A stretch of 49,507 nucleotides of DNA from Bacillota bacterium (lineage in GTDB: Bacteria; Bacillota; Clostridia; Clostridiales; Clostridiaceae): positions 1 through 49,507 of the forward strand of contig JAJXWJ010000020.1 of NCBI GenBank assembly GCA_021781655.1, in the 5' to 3' direction. Both the position numbers and the translations under genes were made by a program. This document shows, one piece after another, positions 35,284 to 44,982 of the stretch (within the stretch, counting starts at the first letter, position 1; each line of letters opens with the position of its first letter). The notes beneath the pieces are model-generated. The model was not told the origin of the DNA and made no database searches. It worked only from the letters and a program-made list of their open reading frames with translations.

Positions 35284-37680
35284 TTATAAAAAAGTAACAT
35301 ACTGTGATAATTCTCTTAAATAATCGATGTATTTCATAACATCTTCTTCATTTTCACCTGACTTAATAAGATCTAATGCTATAATTGAATATTCATTACT
35401 TAAATTTGTTTGAAAAATCGCGCTGTCATCTGTATTAATACATACCATTAAATCTTCATTATTGTTTTCTTTTTTAGTTAAACCGTTCCTATTAAATTTC
35501 CATAATGGTAAATCTTCATTTTTAGTTATCGAACTAATTTTTCTATTTGATGTTGGATTTACTTCTATTATAATTCCTCTTTTATATATTTTATTGTGCA
35601 ATTTGTCTTGTGCCATCTTAATTGCAGTAACATATATCTCATTTACATCTTCAACTACTTTCTTGATTCCATTGATTCTTAACTGAATATTAAAATGATA
35701 ACAATGATATAGGTTCCTTGCCTTTTCAGATCTAATTGCTAAACTATGATTCTTATTTTGATAGTTAAAATCAACACTTTGTCGTAAATATTTCTCTTTT
35801 TCTTGAAAGTATTGATATTGGTCAGGATTGTCACCACGCAAACAATAACTAAGCCAATAATCTGTAATATCCGGCACATCAATTCCAGTTCCCTCAAATA
35901 ACTGGATTGCGTATTCTCTATATTTTTTTTCTAATCTATACTGAATATCCATTGATTCATGCATTTGATTCTCATTCATTCTGTGTAACCACACAATATC
36001 ATCTACCATACCTTGCAATGTATTTATCAAATTCATTCTTTTTATAGAAAAATATTTATTAATATCAATTCCAAGTGCTATTGCATGTCCTAATCTATCT
36101 CCTCTTGTAAAATTCATAAATTCCAGTACATCATCAATTGCGCGTAATCCACTAGTAATATTTATGTATTCTTCTCCAACATGATATGTGAAACCAACTT
36201 TATGTATCCCATCAACCTTTTCTCTATGTAAACGAAAAGCTAGGGCAAAAACTTCTGGCGGACAATAAATTTCAGCGTTAGCCGCATCTACCCCTATTAC
36301 TGGTACTATATCCCTCATATAATATGGTATCTTTGTTTCAAAATATTTGTTTAGGGCTACCGATTTTGATTTAATGTCTTTTCGCAACTTTATATGACGA
36401 CATCCATGATGTTCATTAGATTTGCTTTTTATATAGTGCACAACAATCCCTAATTTGATTTTTTGTATTTCAGAATCTTTTTCTTTATATTTGTTATATA
36501 TTTCTTCATTTATTTTGCTAATTTGCCTCATTTTCAAAATCAAATCTTTCTTGATTTTAGGGGCAATTCGTAATTCAATTCCTTTAACATTTTTTTCTGC
36601 GTAATACTTCTCAAGTACAGATTCAATTAATAACCTATCATCCTTTTTACTAAGGAACATATCCTTAATACGTTCGCATTCATCAAATTTTGAAAATCCC
36701 ATTCCATTATTGTCTTGAACGAAGCAGAACTTAATATCACTGATAGCTGCAATATAGATATTGAATAATGCTCTTTCAAATTTGGATAGTTTGTTTTCCA
36801 TAACTTGTTTAAAAATATTTTTTAAGAATTCTCTTTCAATTATAAATATATCGCTTATTGATGTTGTCTTAAAGTAAAAATTTTCTTTGAATATCAAATA
36901 ATTTATTTGAACTTTTTCCTTTTCAGAAAAAAGATCAACCATAACTTTAGCATTTAGTATCTTTAAAATATCAAATTTGTGTTCAGATTTTTTTCCTTCT
37001 ATTATCCATGATAAGTACATTCTAATTGCTTGAATTTTAAATATTCTCATATTTTCGAAATCTGCATAAGCATATATCCTATCTGAATTTCTTGCTTTTT
37101 TTTGGCATTTAATTGATTTAAAAGGATCTCCGCATATTAATTTATACCAATTTATCTCCCATGAATATCCAGAACCATTTAAATGCATATGATTCTCATA
37201 CATTCCTTTTGATAAAATATTATATATCCTTTTGTTATCATGCTTTACAACATAACCACATTTAATATTATCTGGATTAGATATCGCTAAAAAAGCTGCC
37301 TGAAATATTAATCCATCCACCTTGGAGATAAATCCATCCCATTGATACAAATCATCAAAACTTATTGTAAGAACATTATTTTTAAGTTTAAGAATCCTAT
37401 TCGAATAATATATATAGAGAAAAAGAGGATCTATTTCATAATTTTCAGAGATTTTATATGTCATTTCAAGATTTTGTATCTCACGTTCTAACAGCAACCC
37501 TACTTCATCAGCAGAATAATTAAATGGGTATTCTTGTATATATCTCACAATAATTTCTTTTTGAAAATTATTATCCCTTAAATTCCATGACAAATTTGAA
37601 GAATATTTAAATCCATTATCAATGATTTTATTTAAAATTCCTCTATAAATAATCTTGAAAAATCTATCTGCATTATTCAC
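35284..37680 (-). CDS. rdrB: RADAR adenosine deaminase RdrB
   Basis: 798-residue divergent adenosine deaminase. Metal and catalytic motifs lie in family order: HMHLNGS (His164, His166), YHVGEEY (HxGE, ~500), DRLGHAIALG (~540) and INTDDSAIFQ (Asp-Asp ~751-752). The large insertions and length are those of RdrB, not of housekeeping deaminases (~330-350). In RADAR, RdrB shells associate with RdrA and convert adenosine, in RNA by early reports and in ATP/dATP by later structural work, to inosine, poisoning the infected cell. It overlaps rdrA by 8 bp. No extra SLATT/Csx27-type membrane gene is next to it. Confidence 0.85.
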   Translation of the reverse strand: MNNADRFFKIIYRGILNKIIDNGFKYSSNLSWNLRDNNFQKEIIVRYIQEYPFNYSADEVGLLLEREIQNLEMTYKISENYEIDPLFLYIYYSNRILKLKNNVLTISFDDLYQWDGFISKVDGLIFQAAFLAISNPDNIKCGYVVKHDNKRIYNILSKGMYENHMHLNGSGYSWEINWYKLICGDPFKSIKCQKKARNSDRIYAYADFENMRIFKIQAIRMYLSWIIEGKKSEHKFDILKILNAKVMVDLFSEKEKVQINYLIFKENFYFKTTSISDIFIIEREFLKNIFKQVMENKLSKFERALFNIYIAAISDIKFCFVQDNNGMGFSKFDECERIKDMFLSKKDDRLLIESVLEKYYAEKNVKGIELRIAPKIKKDLILKMRQISKINEEIYNKYKEKDSEIQKIKLGIVVHYIKSKSNEHHGCRHIKLRKDIKSKSVALNKYFETKIPYYMRDIVPVIGVDAANAEIYCPPEVFALAFRLHREKVDGIHKVGFTYHVGEEYINITSGLRAIDDVLEFMNFTRGDRLGHAIALGIDINKYFSIKRMNLINTLQGMVDDIVWLHRMNENQMHESMDIQYRLEKKYREYAIQLFEGTGIDVPDITDYWLSYCLRGDNPDQYQYFQEKEKYLRQSVDFNYQNKNHSLAIRSEKARNLYHCYHFNIQLRINGIKKVVEDVNEIYVTAIKMAQDKLHNKIYKRGIIIEVNPTSNRKISSITKNEDLPLWKFNRNGLTKKENNNEDLMVCINTDDSAIFQTNLSNEYSIIALDLIKSGENEEDVMKYIDYLRELSQYVTFL

Positions 37681-40198
37681 CTGAATACTCCTTTATCATA
37701 TCCATAACATATTGCTTATCTTCTTTAGAAAATTTTCCTTTTGCTTTTATTGAAATAAGTCTATTTTTTATATCATTAGATATATCGTTATTATTCAACA
37801 TTCTTTCTATCGCTTTCAAAACATCCTGTCTCGGTATATATTCATCTTCTCCACGTTCTTTTAATTTATGAAGCTTTTCAACTTCAGAACCATCTTCAAA
37901 TAAATCAAATTCTTTAAAATCTACTTTCTGGATAATTTCTCCTGTATTTTCATCTTTTCTTACGTCACTAAATTCTTTAGAATAAACTGTTCTAAACTTA
38001 ACTTCTGTTTCATTACAATTATGTATTAATTTTGTTTTAAATGAAAATCTTTTATCCTCCTTCTCATTTGCTAATAGATCATTTATACTCCTAATTGCGT
38101 AATTAATTAAATTTTTTTCGCTTCTTCTAATATAGTTTGCTATTAGAAATCTATCTATATCAAACATAGATCTTAAAACGAAAAATTCATCTTCTACATC
38201 ATTAAATAAATAATCTATAGAGTTTTTTATATACTCTTCTCTCCCCATAAATCCAAACAAATCATAATCATATTTTCTACCTTTTGTTAGTTCTAGTTTC
38301 CCATACTTAAAGACATTTCTATATTTATACATTCTTTGAGAATCTTTTGATAGATTATTTCCTATCATTTTTCGTGCTACTTGAGTTATGCTAGATTCAC
38401 TTGAAACATTCATATAACACATATTGTCAATAATTTCCTTATAATTTTTATCTTTATCGTATTTAGCATCGTCATATTCAAATTTCCACGAATAATTTTG
38501 GTTTTTATATTGATTACTAATATCATCTAATATATATTTAGGAATACAATACGCATTTAATAATTTTAAATATTCTTCAATTCTTATTTCATATTCATTT
38601 TTGATTTTACTATCATCTAAACTCTTAGATTTTTCAATAACAGCTCTTAGATATAATTTTTCTAATTCCAATGAATATAAAACTTTCATTGCATAAATAA
38701 ATATTTCTATATTCTCTATTTTTAATACTTTTAGTTCCTCAAATAATATATATACATCAGCAATTGCGATATTTTCTTGCTGTACCATATAAATATCCAA
38801 AAGTTTATTTTGGGAATTTTTATCTTTTTCATTTTCTAAAAATGTTTTCCAAAGGTTATAATATACATTATAATTTTTCTTCTCAACTGTAGAATATTCC
38901 CATTCGTTAATTATTTCGTTCATTTTATCAGAAAGCACAATTTTACATCGATCTAGAAATTGCAATTTATACGTTTCAATATTATCTTTTATCATTTCAG
39001 ATTTATCTTTTATCCTTACTGATTTATCCTTTATATATTCATCTTTTTCTTGAACAATTCTCATTTTAAGGCAAATGTTTTTAACTAAATCAAGTGCACC
39101 TCTTAAATTATTAGGAAATTGTAAATTGCTCTCTTCCTTTGAATCTATAGGACTCAAATCAAGACGTATTGATTCACGCCATACAAGATAGAACCAGTTT
39201 CTAAGCTCTATTTTTAAATCAGATCTACTGCAATAAGATTCAAGATGATATTTTTTAATAAATTCATTATAGAATAACTCTTCTTTATCGTTTTTATTTA
39301 AGTTTTGATTCAAAATATTGTCAACAATTTTTATTAAAGTACTATGATATATTTCTTCTCCAGAAGGTAAAAAAATACAATTAGAAGCTGGTACTGTTTT
39401 TTCTATATATTTAGCCATTTGATATTTTATTTCTTTTTTAGATATCATTTTTTTATTTAACAAATTCTTATTTTTTTCAACCATTTCTTGAGTAACTACA
39501 TTTTGAAGCTGTATTCCACGATATGCCAATATAACTAATGCATATGGTTTAAGATATTTTCTTATATCCTCAAGCATTTTATAAACTTCATTAGATTGAG
39601 CCATATCCAAATCATCAATTATAATTGCTAGTTTTTTTATTGATTTTCCGTTTTTAGATGATATTGCATTCTCAAATTTCAAATATAATTCAATAACTTC
39701 GCCAACTAATTCATCAAATCTTATTCTATTAGAATAATTCTCCAATATTTCTTCCGTTAAATTTGATTCTACAAAATCATTTTTTTCTATTCTGATATTA
39801 TTCAATGTAGATGAAGCATCTTTAACCTTAGATATTAGTTCTAAACGACACGACTCATCATATTTTTCAATATGATTATTTTCTTCTACAATCCTATGAT
39901 ATATTTTACTAAACATTACCTCCAATAAATTTAGTGAACCATCAAATGAACTTGGATCTATCAAACCTATAACACAATATTCTTCAGAAATAACGTTCTT
40001 TATTGTTCCTAAAAATGAACTTTTCCCAGTACCTCTATCACCAATTACACTAACTACCATTCCAGAAATATCATTGTTATTTGACTCAATAATTTTATTA
40101 AAATCATCCATTTGTTTAATAAATAAATAATTTTCATTTTTAGCTTCACTCTTATCCGCATAATATGGTTTGTTGATTTTTCCCCAGTTAATTTCCAT
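37673..40198 (-). CDS. rdrA: RADAR ATPase RdrA
   Basis: 841-residue P-loop ATPase. Walker A GDRGTGKSS (53-61) and Walker B AIIIDDLDMA (191-200) stand in an N-terminal AAA/STAND-like domain, followed by a long helical C-terminal region. The start MEINWGKINKPYYADKSEAK and the ATP-binding VSVIGDRGTGKSSFL suit RdrA, the ring-forming sensor of RADAR that is needed for RdrB action upon infection. Assignment leans on the adjacent, overlapping rdrB. AAGGAGAG precedes the ATG. Upstream (40199-40320) no convincing promoter boxes were found. Confidence 0.82.
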   Translation of the reverse strand: MEINWGKINKPYYADKSEAKNENYLFIKQMDDFNKIIESNNNDISGMVVSVIGDRGTGKSSFLGTIKNVISEEYCVIGLIDPSSFDGSLNLLEVMFSKIYHRIVEENNHIEKYDESCRLELISKVKDASSTLNNIRIEKNDFVESNLTEEILENYSNRIRFDELVGEVIELYLKFENAISSKNGKSIKKLAIIIDDLDMAQSNEVYKMLEDIRKYLKPYALVILAYRGIQLQNVVTQEMVEKNKNLLNKKMISKKEIKYQMAKYIEKTVPASNCIFLPSGEEIYHSTLIKIVDNILNQNLNKNDKEELFYNEFIKKYHLESYCSRSDLKIELRNWFYLVWRESIRLDLSPIDSKEESNLQFPNNLRGALDLVKNICLKMRIVQEKDEYIKDKSVRIKDKSEMIKDNIETYKLQFLDRCKIVLSDKMNEIINEWEYSTVEKKNYNVYYNLWKTFLENEKDKNSQNKLLDIYMVQQENIAIADVYILFEELKVLKIENIEIFIYAMKVLYSLELEKLYLRAVIEKSKSLDDSKIKNEYEIRIEEYLKLLNAYCIPKYILDDISNQYKNQNYSWKFEYDDAKYDKDKNYKEIIDNMCYMNVSSESSITQVARKMIGNNLSKDSQRMYKYRNVFKYGKLELTKGRKYDYDLFGFMGREEYIKNSIDYLFNDVEDEFFVLRSMFDIDRFLIANYIRRSEKNLINYAIRSINDLLANEKEDKRFSFKTKLIHNCNETEVKFRTVYSKEFSDVRKDENTGEIIQKVDFKEFDLFEDGSEVEKLHKLKERGEDEYIPRQDVLKAIERMLNNNDISNDIKNRLISIKAKGKFSKEDKQYVMDMIKEYSGE

Positions 40199-40383
40199 TT
40201 TTTCTCTCCTTGTATCTTGTATTTTAATATTTCATTATTTTGAGATTGCTTTCGTATACCTTCACTGAAATTTGCGTATTAAATTACAAATAGTAAAAAA
40301 GTAACCAGTCATAGCTATTTTGCTTTCATTCATAATTTTCATTTCATTTACAATACAATCAGTTTTTTTATGTTTAATATATT

Positions 40384-40521
40384 TTATTTCTTTATATTCC
40401 GTTCATACTTTATATATCCACACTTATTCATCAGTTCCTGCTGCGGGACCTAACCCATATCAGAAGTTAGTAACTCAACGTACAACTTCCTCTTGCTATT
40501 AATACTAAATCTTTTTAGCAC
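40384..40521 (-). pseudogene. Tiny interrupted ORF behind the TIR gene
   Basis: A GTG at 40521 with AAAGGAG 6 nt upstream opens MLKRFSINSKRKLYVELLTS, DMG, then TAG, and the same frame continues VPQQELMNKCGYIKYERNIK, K to a TAA. The strong site argues for a once-expressed small protein of 45 residues now cut to 23. It follows the AlbA_2-TIR gene by 22 bp and could have been its third component. Family unknown. Confidence 0.35.
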
Positions 40522-40543
40522 ATTTTCTCCTTTGAAATTTATA

Positions 40544-41383
40544 TTATAATAATTTACTTGGATCAATATTATATCCACTTTCTTTCATTTCTTTGAATAA
40601 ATCCATTTTCCATCCTGATTGAGAATCCATTTTTATGTAAACAACACCAGAAATATCATTCGGTGTTTCAACTTCCCCTTTTACTAAAGCACAAACATTT
40701 TTCCTTCCAATTTTTCCAATAAGATATCCATGTTCAAATATTACATTCTGTCTTGCTCGATCTTTTAATTCAGATTGATTTTTTCCTCTTCCTTCATCAC
40801 ATGGAGTATACAAAACAACTGCAAATCCAACATTTGAATTTTCTTCTATTTTTTCAATAATTGTTTGTCCTTTACTCGCCAGCTCATGTAAAATAATTGC
40901 TTCCAATCCTAGCTTTTCAATAAATCGTGCTGTTTCTTGTTTTGCTTCGTTATCATGACCATGTACTATAAAAACCTTTGTTTTATCCATAATTCTTCCT
41001 CCTTCAATTTTTACAACTTCATTATTTTCTATCACGTATAATTTATTATCACACAAAATTTCTTTAGAAAATTTATATACTTTAATAACAAAAACATTCT
41101 TTCCTTCAATATTCAATAGTTTATATTCTATTTCTGGTTGAATAGAGAGTTGTTTTATCGCTACTTCTATAATGCCATTGAAATTAAAAGTTCTGCTTAT
41201 ATTTGTCAATTTATAACTTTTTTCCTCTTTAATAGCACCAATAACTATATATCCTTCCATTGTATTTGCCATTGAAGCTATATACATTGCAATATTTTTA
41301 GGCTTTAATTCAAATTCTCTACATAATATATTAGAAGAATCAATATCAACTAAAATTTTTTTTACTTCTTTAATATTAATCAT
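40544..41383 (-). CDS. AlbA_2 domain fused to a TIR-like nucleotide-binding domain
   Basis: 279 residues. The N-terminal ~125 look like a Schlafen/AlbA_2 module (ILCREFELKPKNIAMYIASM, ANTMEGYIVIGAI). The rest is a PF10137-type TIR-like domain: KVFIVHGHDNEAKQETARFI, EKLGLEAIILHE, GQTIIEKIEENSNVGFAVVL, YTPCDEGR and RARQNVIFEHGYLIGKIGR, including the conserved Glu of the NVIFEHG motif that in TIR enzymes attacks NAD+. Related domains are effectors in CBASS (Cap12) and Pycsar. It starts 8 bp after the HSP90-like gene and is evidently its partner, so a sensor ATPase plus NADase-type effector system is likely (inference). Confidence 0.8.
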   Translation of the reverse strand: MINIKEVKKILVDIDSSNILCREFELKPKNIAMYIASMANTMEGYIVIGAIKEEKSYKLTNISRTFNFNGIIEVAIKQLSIQPEIEYKLLNIEGKNVFVIKVYKFSKEILCDNKLYVIENNEVVKIEGGRIMDKTKVFIVHGHDNEAKQETARFIEKLGLEAIILHELASKGQTIIEKIEENSNVGFAVVLYTPCDEGRGKNQSELKDRARQNVIFEHGYLIGKIGRKNVCALVKGEVETPNDISGVVYIKMDSQSGWKMDLFKEMKESGYNIDPSKLL

Positions 41384-41391
41384 AAAAATAC

Positions 41392-43410
41392 TTACCTAAC
41401 TTTACTTAATGGTATTTTATTAATCCCAGTAAGCTTAAGCATTTTCCCAAATGTTATTTTTTGTGGGCAGTTAATCCCATCTTCAACCCATAACTCCCAA
41501 TCTCTTTCATAATCTAAAACATCCTTTTCCGAATCATAGTATAATATTACTTGTCCATAATCTGAAGGACGAATAATAATATAAATTTCTTCACCATTCT
41601 TTTTTATCATATAAATAGTCTTATCAATTTTTAATATAGAACTTAAATCATATTCCTTTTTCTTTTTATTTGCTAAATAATCTATGACATTATTCTTTGA
41701 TCTTTCTAGTATTTCATTTACTTTCTCAAATTTCATACTATTACTTTCTGATAAATGTACAAAATTATCAGCAAAAAATGAATTATCCATTGCTATTTGT
41801 AATGCTTCGTTGGAATCTATACCAGATTGAATCAGTACATCTTCAGTTATACTTTCTTTTAATATATCATCTAAATTTCCAGCCTGTTTAAATTGTATTG
41901 TTTTTTCAAATGATTGCGTATTTTGTACATTATATTTTTCTAACAAGTTATCATATTTTTCCCGCAAATTATCATACTCTTCAGCTTTTTTCATATTTAA
42001 CGATATTTCTTCATCATTATATAACCAGTATTTATGTTCACATATTTCTGGTAAAATTTTCTTAGCACTCTCCATATTCTCATTAATCCAAAAAAGAATT
42101 TTTTTAAAAATTGATTTTATTTCTTCAGTTTGATTTATACCCTTACTGCTATTTGCTTTAACAAATTTCACAATTATATCAGCTAAATCCTTAGCATGGC
42201 GTTCTCTATTTTTAGGCAAATTTAAGAAAATCATCTTATCTAGGATTTCATTTCTTATATCGTAGCCGACTTCTTTAGCTATATCTTTTAAATCGTCATC
42301 TATATCTCCATCATCTAAAAGCAAATCATCTTTTTTCATAAAAAAACCATTCTGATTTGGCAATATTGGTCTAGTTGATTTATTTAACAAAATTTCAAAA
42401 TCATTATTAACTAAATAATCGATAAAACTACTAAGCCATTTCAATGCTTCATTATTATTTTCAAACTCAAAATTATTAGTAAAATCGCTTATATTTTGTT
42501 CTTTACTTATTGTGTCAGCTATATGAGTAGCAATATATTTAATTGAATTTTCTAATAGCTCTATAGATATGCTTTTTACACATTGCTCATCATGTAATAA
42601 CCCTTTAAATATTTTATCTGCAAATTCTATAATTTTATTTTGCTTTTTATAGTCTTTATGTTCTTCATCATATAAAACTAAAATATGTGAATATACATTT
42701 ATCTTAGATTCATCACCTTCATATTTTAATTTTTTTTCTATTTTAGCTATAAGATCCTCATTATTGACTTTTTCAAATTTAATAAAATTTGATATTTTAA
42801 TATTCTTATCTAATAAATATTCACTGCAATCTTCTCCAAGTAAATTCAATATTTCCTTATATTCTTTATCTATATCCGTGTCCACGAAAAGTTCTGTGCT
42901 TTTTTTAAACAATCCTTTTTGATTTGGTAATACAGTATAATGACCAAAAGATATACCTTCAGCTATTTCTTTATCATTCTTAATTAATTCATAATATTCA
43001 CTCAACCATTCTTCTGAAGTAATTCCTATTTGTAACTCTACGTCCAAAACTGCCTTATTACCTAATTCTTCTATTTTCTTTGTCAATCTTTTTAAATCTA
43101 AGTTTTTGCACTCATTCCATAGTGAATTATACCAATAATAAATATCCTCTTTTTGGGGCAATTCATCTGGTATCCACTTACTACATAATTCCCATATATT
43201 ATTTCTAATTTCTTCATCAAAATAATTTGGAATTTTAACTTGCATTTTCCCATCATTATTAAACAAAGCAATTCTATTTCCTAAAACATTATCTATTATT
43301 GGGCAATATTTTATATATTCTTTAATCTTATTAATTACATTTTCTTTCAACCAATCAGTTGATAGCCATTCCTTGTCTTGAATTCTGTTTATTCTAGTAA
43401 TATTATACAT
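41392..43410 (-). CDS. C-terminal part of split HSP90-like (sacsin-type) ATPase protein
   Basis: 672 residues in the same frame as, and directly following, the N-terminal ORF; only one TGA (43411-43413) separates them. MYNITRINRIQDKEWLSTDW continues what in related proteins is one chain. The region is helical with repeat-like units (DVELQIGITSEEWLSEYYEL; VLPNQKGLFKKSTELFVDTD; ILPNQNGFFMKKDDLLLDDG) such as follow the ATPase domain in sacsin-like proteins, and ends near PSDYGQVILYYDSEKDVLDY, ERDWELWVEDG. It could be made by reinitiation at the ATG that abuts the stop. No enzyme motif is visible. Confidence 0.75.
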   Translation of the reverse strand: MYNITRINRIQDKEWLSTDWLKENVINKIKEYIKYCPIIDNVLGNRIALFNNDGKMQVKIPNYFDEEIRNNIWELCSKWIPDELPQKEDIYYWYNSLWNECKNLDLKRLTKKIEELGNKAVLDVELQIGITSEEWLSEYYELIKNDKEIAEGISFGHYTVLPNQKGLFKKSTELFVDTDIDKEYKEILNLLGEDCSEYLLDKNIKISNFIKFEKVNNEDLIAKIEKKLKYEGDESKINVYSHILVLYDEEHKDYKKQNKIIEFADKIFKGLLHDEQCVKSISIELLENSIKYIATHIADTISKEQNISDFTNNFEFENNNEALKWLSSFIDYLVNNDFEILLNKSTRPILPNQNGFFMKKDDLLLDDGDIDDDLKDIAKEVGYDIRNEILDKMIFLNLPKNRERHAKDLADIIVKFVKANSSKGINQTEEIKSIFKKILFWINENMESAKKILPEICEHKYWLYNDEEISLNMKKAEEYDNLREKYDNLLEKYNVQNTQSFEKTIQFKQAGNLDDILKESITEDVLIQSGIDSNEALQIAMDNSFFADNFVHLSESNSMKFEKVNEILERSKNNVIDYLANKKKKEYDLSSILKIDKTIYMIKKNGEEIYIIIRPSDYGQVILYYDSEKDVLDYERDWELWVEDGINCPQKITFGKMLKLTGINKIPLSKVR

Positions 43411-44502
43411 TCATTTCCAGTTATTCCTAGATACATAATCCAATAATGATTTATATAAATTACAAGCAGTTAAAATAAGTTCTTTATTTTCTTCAATCTT
43501 TTCATTTTCAGTATCAGTTAAGAAAATACCATCCCTTGGTTCTGTAGGATTAAATAATTTACTGTTTATTATTACAGGAAATGAAAAATCATTTGTTCCA
43601 ACTAGAGGAAAATCACAAAATATCTTTGGCTGGATTTGATTAAATGGTTTAATCCATTCGGCACCATTTTTTTCTTCAATATTTATAGCTATTGAAACTA
43701 ATTTATCATCAACTACTAATACATAACTATTGCTTGTATTAGAATCTTTAATTTTATGTATATTATATACATAAAAATTCGACAATTTACATTTAACTTC
43801 TTCATTCAAAACATATCTAATATTTTCATCTTCAATGTATATTTCCTCTAATTTAGGAGTGAAAGCTAATACATATGGAACTGATATTTTTAAATCTTGT
43901 ATACCGATTTTTGCGACTTCTAATCCCTTTTCATTTAAAACATATCTAAAAGTAGTATTATATTCATCAATATCATATTTATTATTATCATTTATTTCAT
44001 CACTTCTATTTAATTCTTCAAATGATTTATGAATGGCTTCAATTATTTCATCTCTATTTTTTCCAGATCTATCAATAGTAATTTTAAATTTTTTTATTAA
44101 ATCATCATCTCTCAAATAACCATTAACTAAAACTACTTCTGATAACAAATGTGTTGTTAAAAATCCCGTTCCAAACTTACCAGTTATCTTATCTTTATCA
44201 ACATCATCTCTTTCTTTTGTTGATACCTGTTCAATTAAAAAAACAATATTTTTTGTTGAAAACGGCTTGCCATTATGACTAAATTCAAGTACTTTATTTT
44301 CTTCATCTAAATTAATTTTAACCTTTACTTTTCCACTGGAATTAGAAACATCTTTAGCATTTTGCAAAAGTTCCCAAATCCATCTTCTAGGACTATTAGT
44401 ATTTGCAGTTAATCTAAGTTTATCCATCGCATCAATTATTTTATTTGCTACATGAGCATTGTGTGCCTCCTCACGTTCTTCCTTTATTCTGTCTGAATAC
44501 AT
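43411..44502 (-). CDS. N-terminal ATPase part of split HSP90-like protein
   Basis: 363 residues with a GHKL/HSP90 ATP-binding fold: WIWELLQNAKDV (the Mg-binding Asn), VLEFSHNGKPFSTKNI (the Asp-Gly-x-Gly counterpart is HNGKPF), KITGKFGTGFLTTHLLSEVV (lid glycine box) and NPTEPRDGIFLTD. AGAGGTGATCAA precedes the ATG. The frame ends LLDYVSRNNWK, TGA, and resumes in frame with the 672-residue ORF, so the full product would be about 1036 residues. Whether the TGA is a recent nonsense mutation, a sequencing error or is read through is open. Confidence 0.8.
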   Translation of the reverse strand: MYSDRIKEEREEAHNAHVANKIIDAMDKLRLTANTNSPRRWIWELLQNAKDVSNSSGKVKVKINLDEENKVLEFSHNGKPFSTKNIVFLIEQVSTKERDDVDKDKITGKFGTGFLTTHLLSEVVLVNGYLRDDDLIKKFKITIDRSGKNRDEIIEAIHKSFEELNRSDEINDNNKYDIDEYNTTFRYVLNEKGLEVAKIGIQDLKISVPYVLAFTPKLEEIYIEDENIRYVLNEEVKCKLSNFYVYNIHKIKDSNTSNSYVLVVDDKLVSIAINIEEKNGAEWIKPFNQIQPKIFCDFPLVGTNDFSFPVIINSKLFNPTEPRDGIFLTDTENEKIEENKELILTACNLYKSLLDYVSRNNWK

Positions 44503-44673
44503 TTGATCACCTCTGCTTTATATTTCTTAATATAAATATACTTTATAAGAATTTATTGTGAATGGCACAATAGTTATTTATTATATAAAATCACACTGCA
44601 AACACATGCATATTATTACATATTATGTAATTCATATTTTTTTAAATTATACCTCCACAATTCAATTCCATAT

Positions 44674-44982
44674 TCATAACACTCTTTCCAGCACAACCCC
44701 TTCCTCAAATCCACCTCTCTCCTCTTTCTTCTCCTCCCTTTTCCTCATAAGTTCTTCCTCGCTATACCCCAAATTCTTAGCCAATCCAAAAACAACTTCC
44801 ATTACATCTGCAAGTTCTTCTAAATTCTTAGCATCAATAAATTCATTAACTTCCTCATGAAGTTTTTTTACCAAAAGTTCATAATGCTCATCTTTTGAGG
44901 CAATTCTAACTTCACACTTTTTCCCGTCTGCTTCAATTATTTGTGGTATTTTATCTCTAACTAGTTTATTATAAATTTTCAT
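44674..44982 (-). CDS. MazG/phosphoribosyl-ATP pyrophosphatase-like protein
   Basis: 102 residues from ATG 44982 (AAGGA 5 nt upstream). All-α NTP pyrophosphohydrolase: MKIYNKLVRDKIPQIIEADG, then KLHEEVNEFIDAKNLEELAD (ExxE...ExxD metal motif) and EEKKEERGGFEEGVVLERV. Hydrolyses a nucleoside triphosphate to monophosphate and PPi. It overlaps the PLD-helicase gene by 14 bp and is therefore translated with it, mirroring the MutT gene beside the first PLD-helicase. MazG proteins also restrain ppGpp build-up and dNTP damage; the actual substrate is unknown. Confidence 0.85.
   Translation of the reverse strand: MKIYNKLVRDKIPQIIEADGKKCEVRIASKDEHYELLVKKLHEEVNEFIDAKNLEELADVMEVVFGLAKNLGYSEEELMRKREEKKEERGGFEEGVVLERVL

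Noticed and set aside
3557-43413. Genetic-code change or programmed readthrough to explain the in-frame stops at 3.6, 11.1, 40.45 and 43.4 kb
   Set aside because: The stops include TAA, TAG and TGA, and all three serve as ordinary terminators of intact genes here; nonsense decay is simpler.
44558-44860. Pyrimidine-rich plus-strand ORF over the MazG gene
   Set aside because: The composition (runs of Ser, Pro and Leu) mirrors the Glu/Lys/Arg-rich C-terminus of the MazG-like protein on the other strand.
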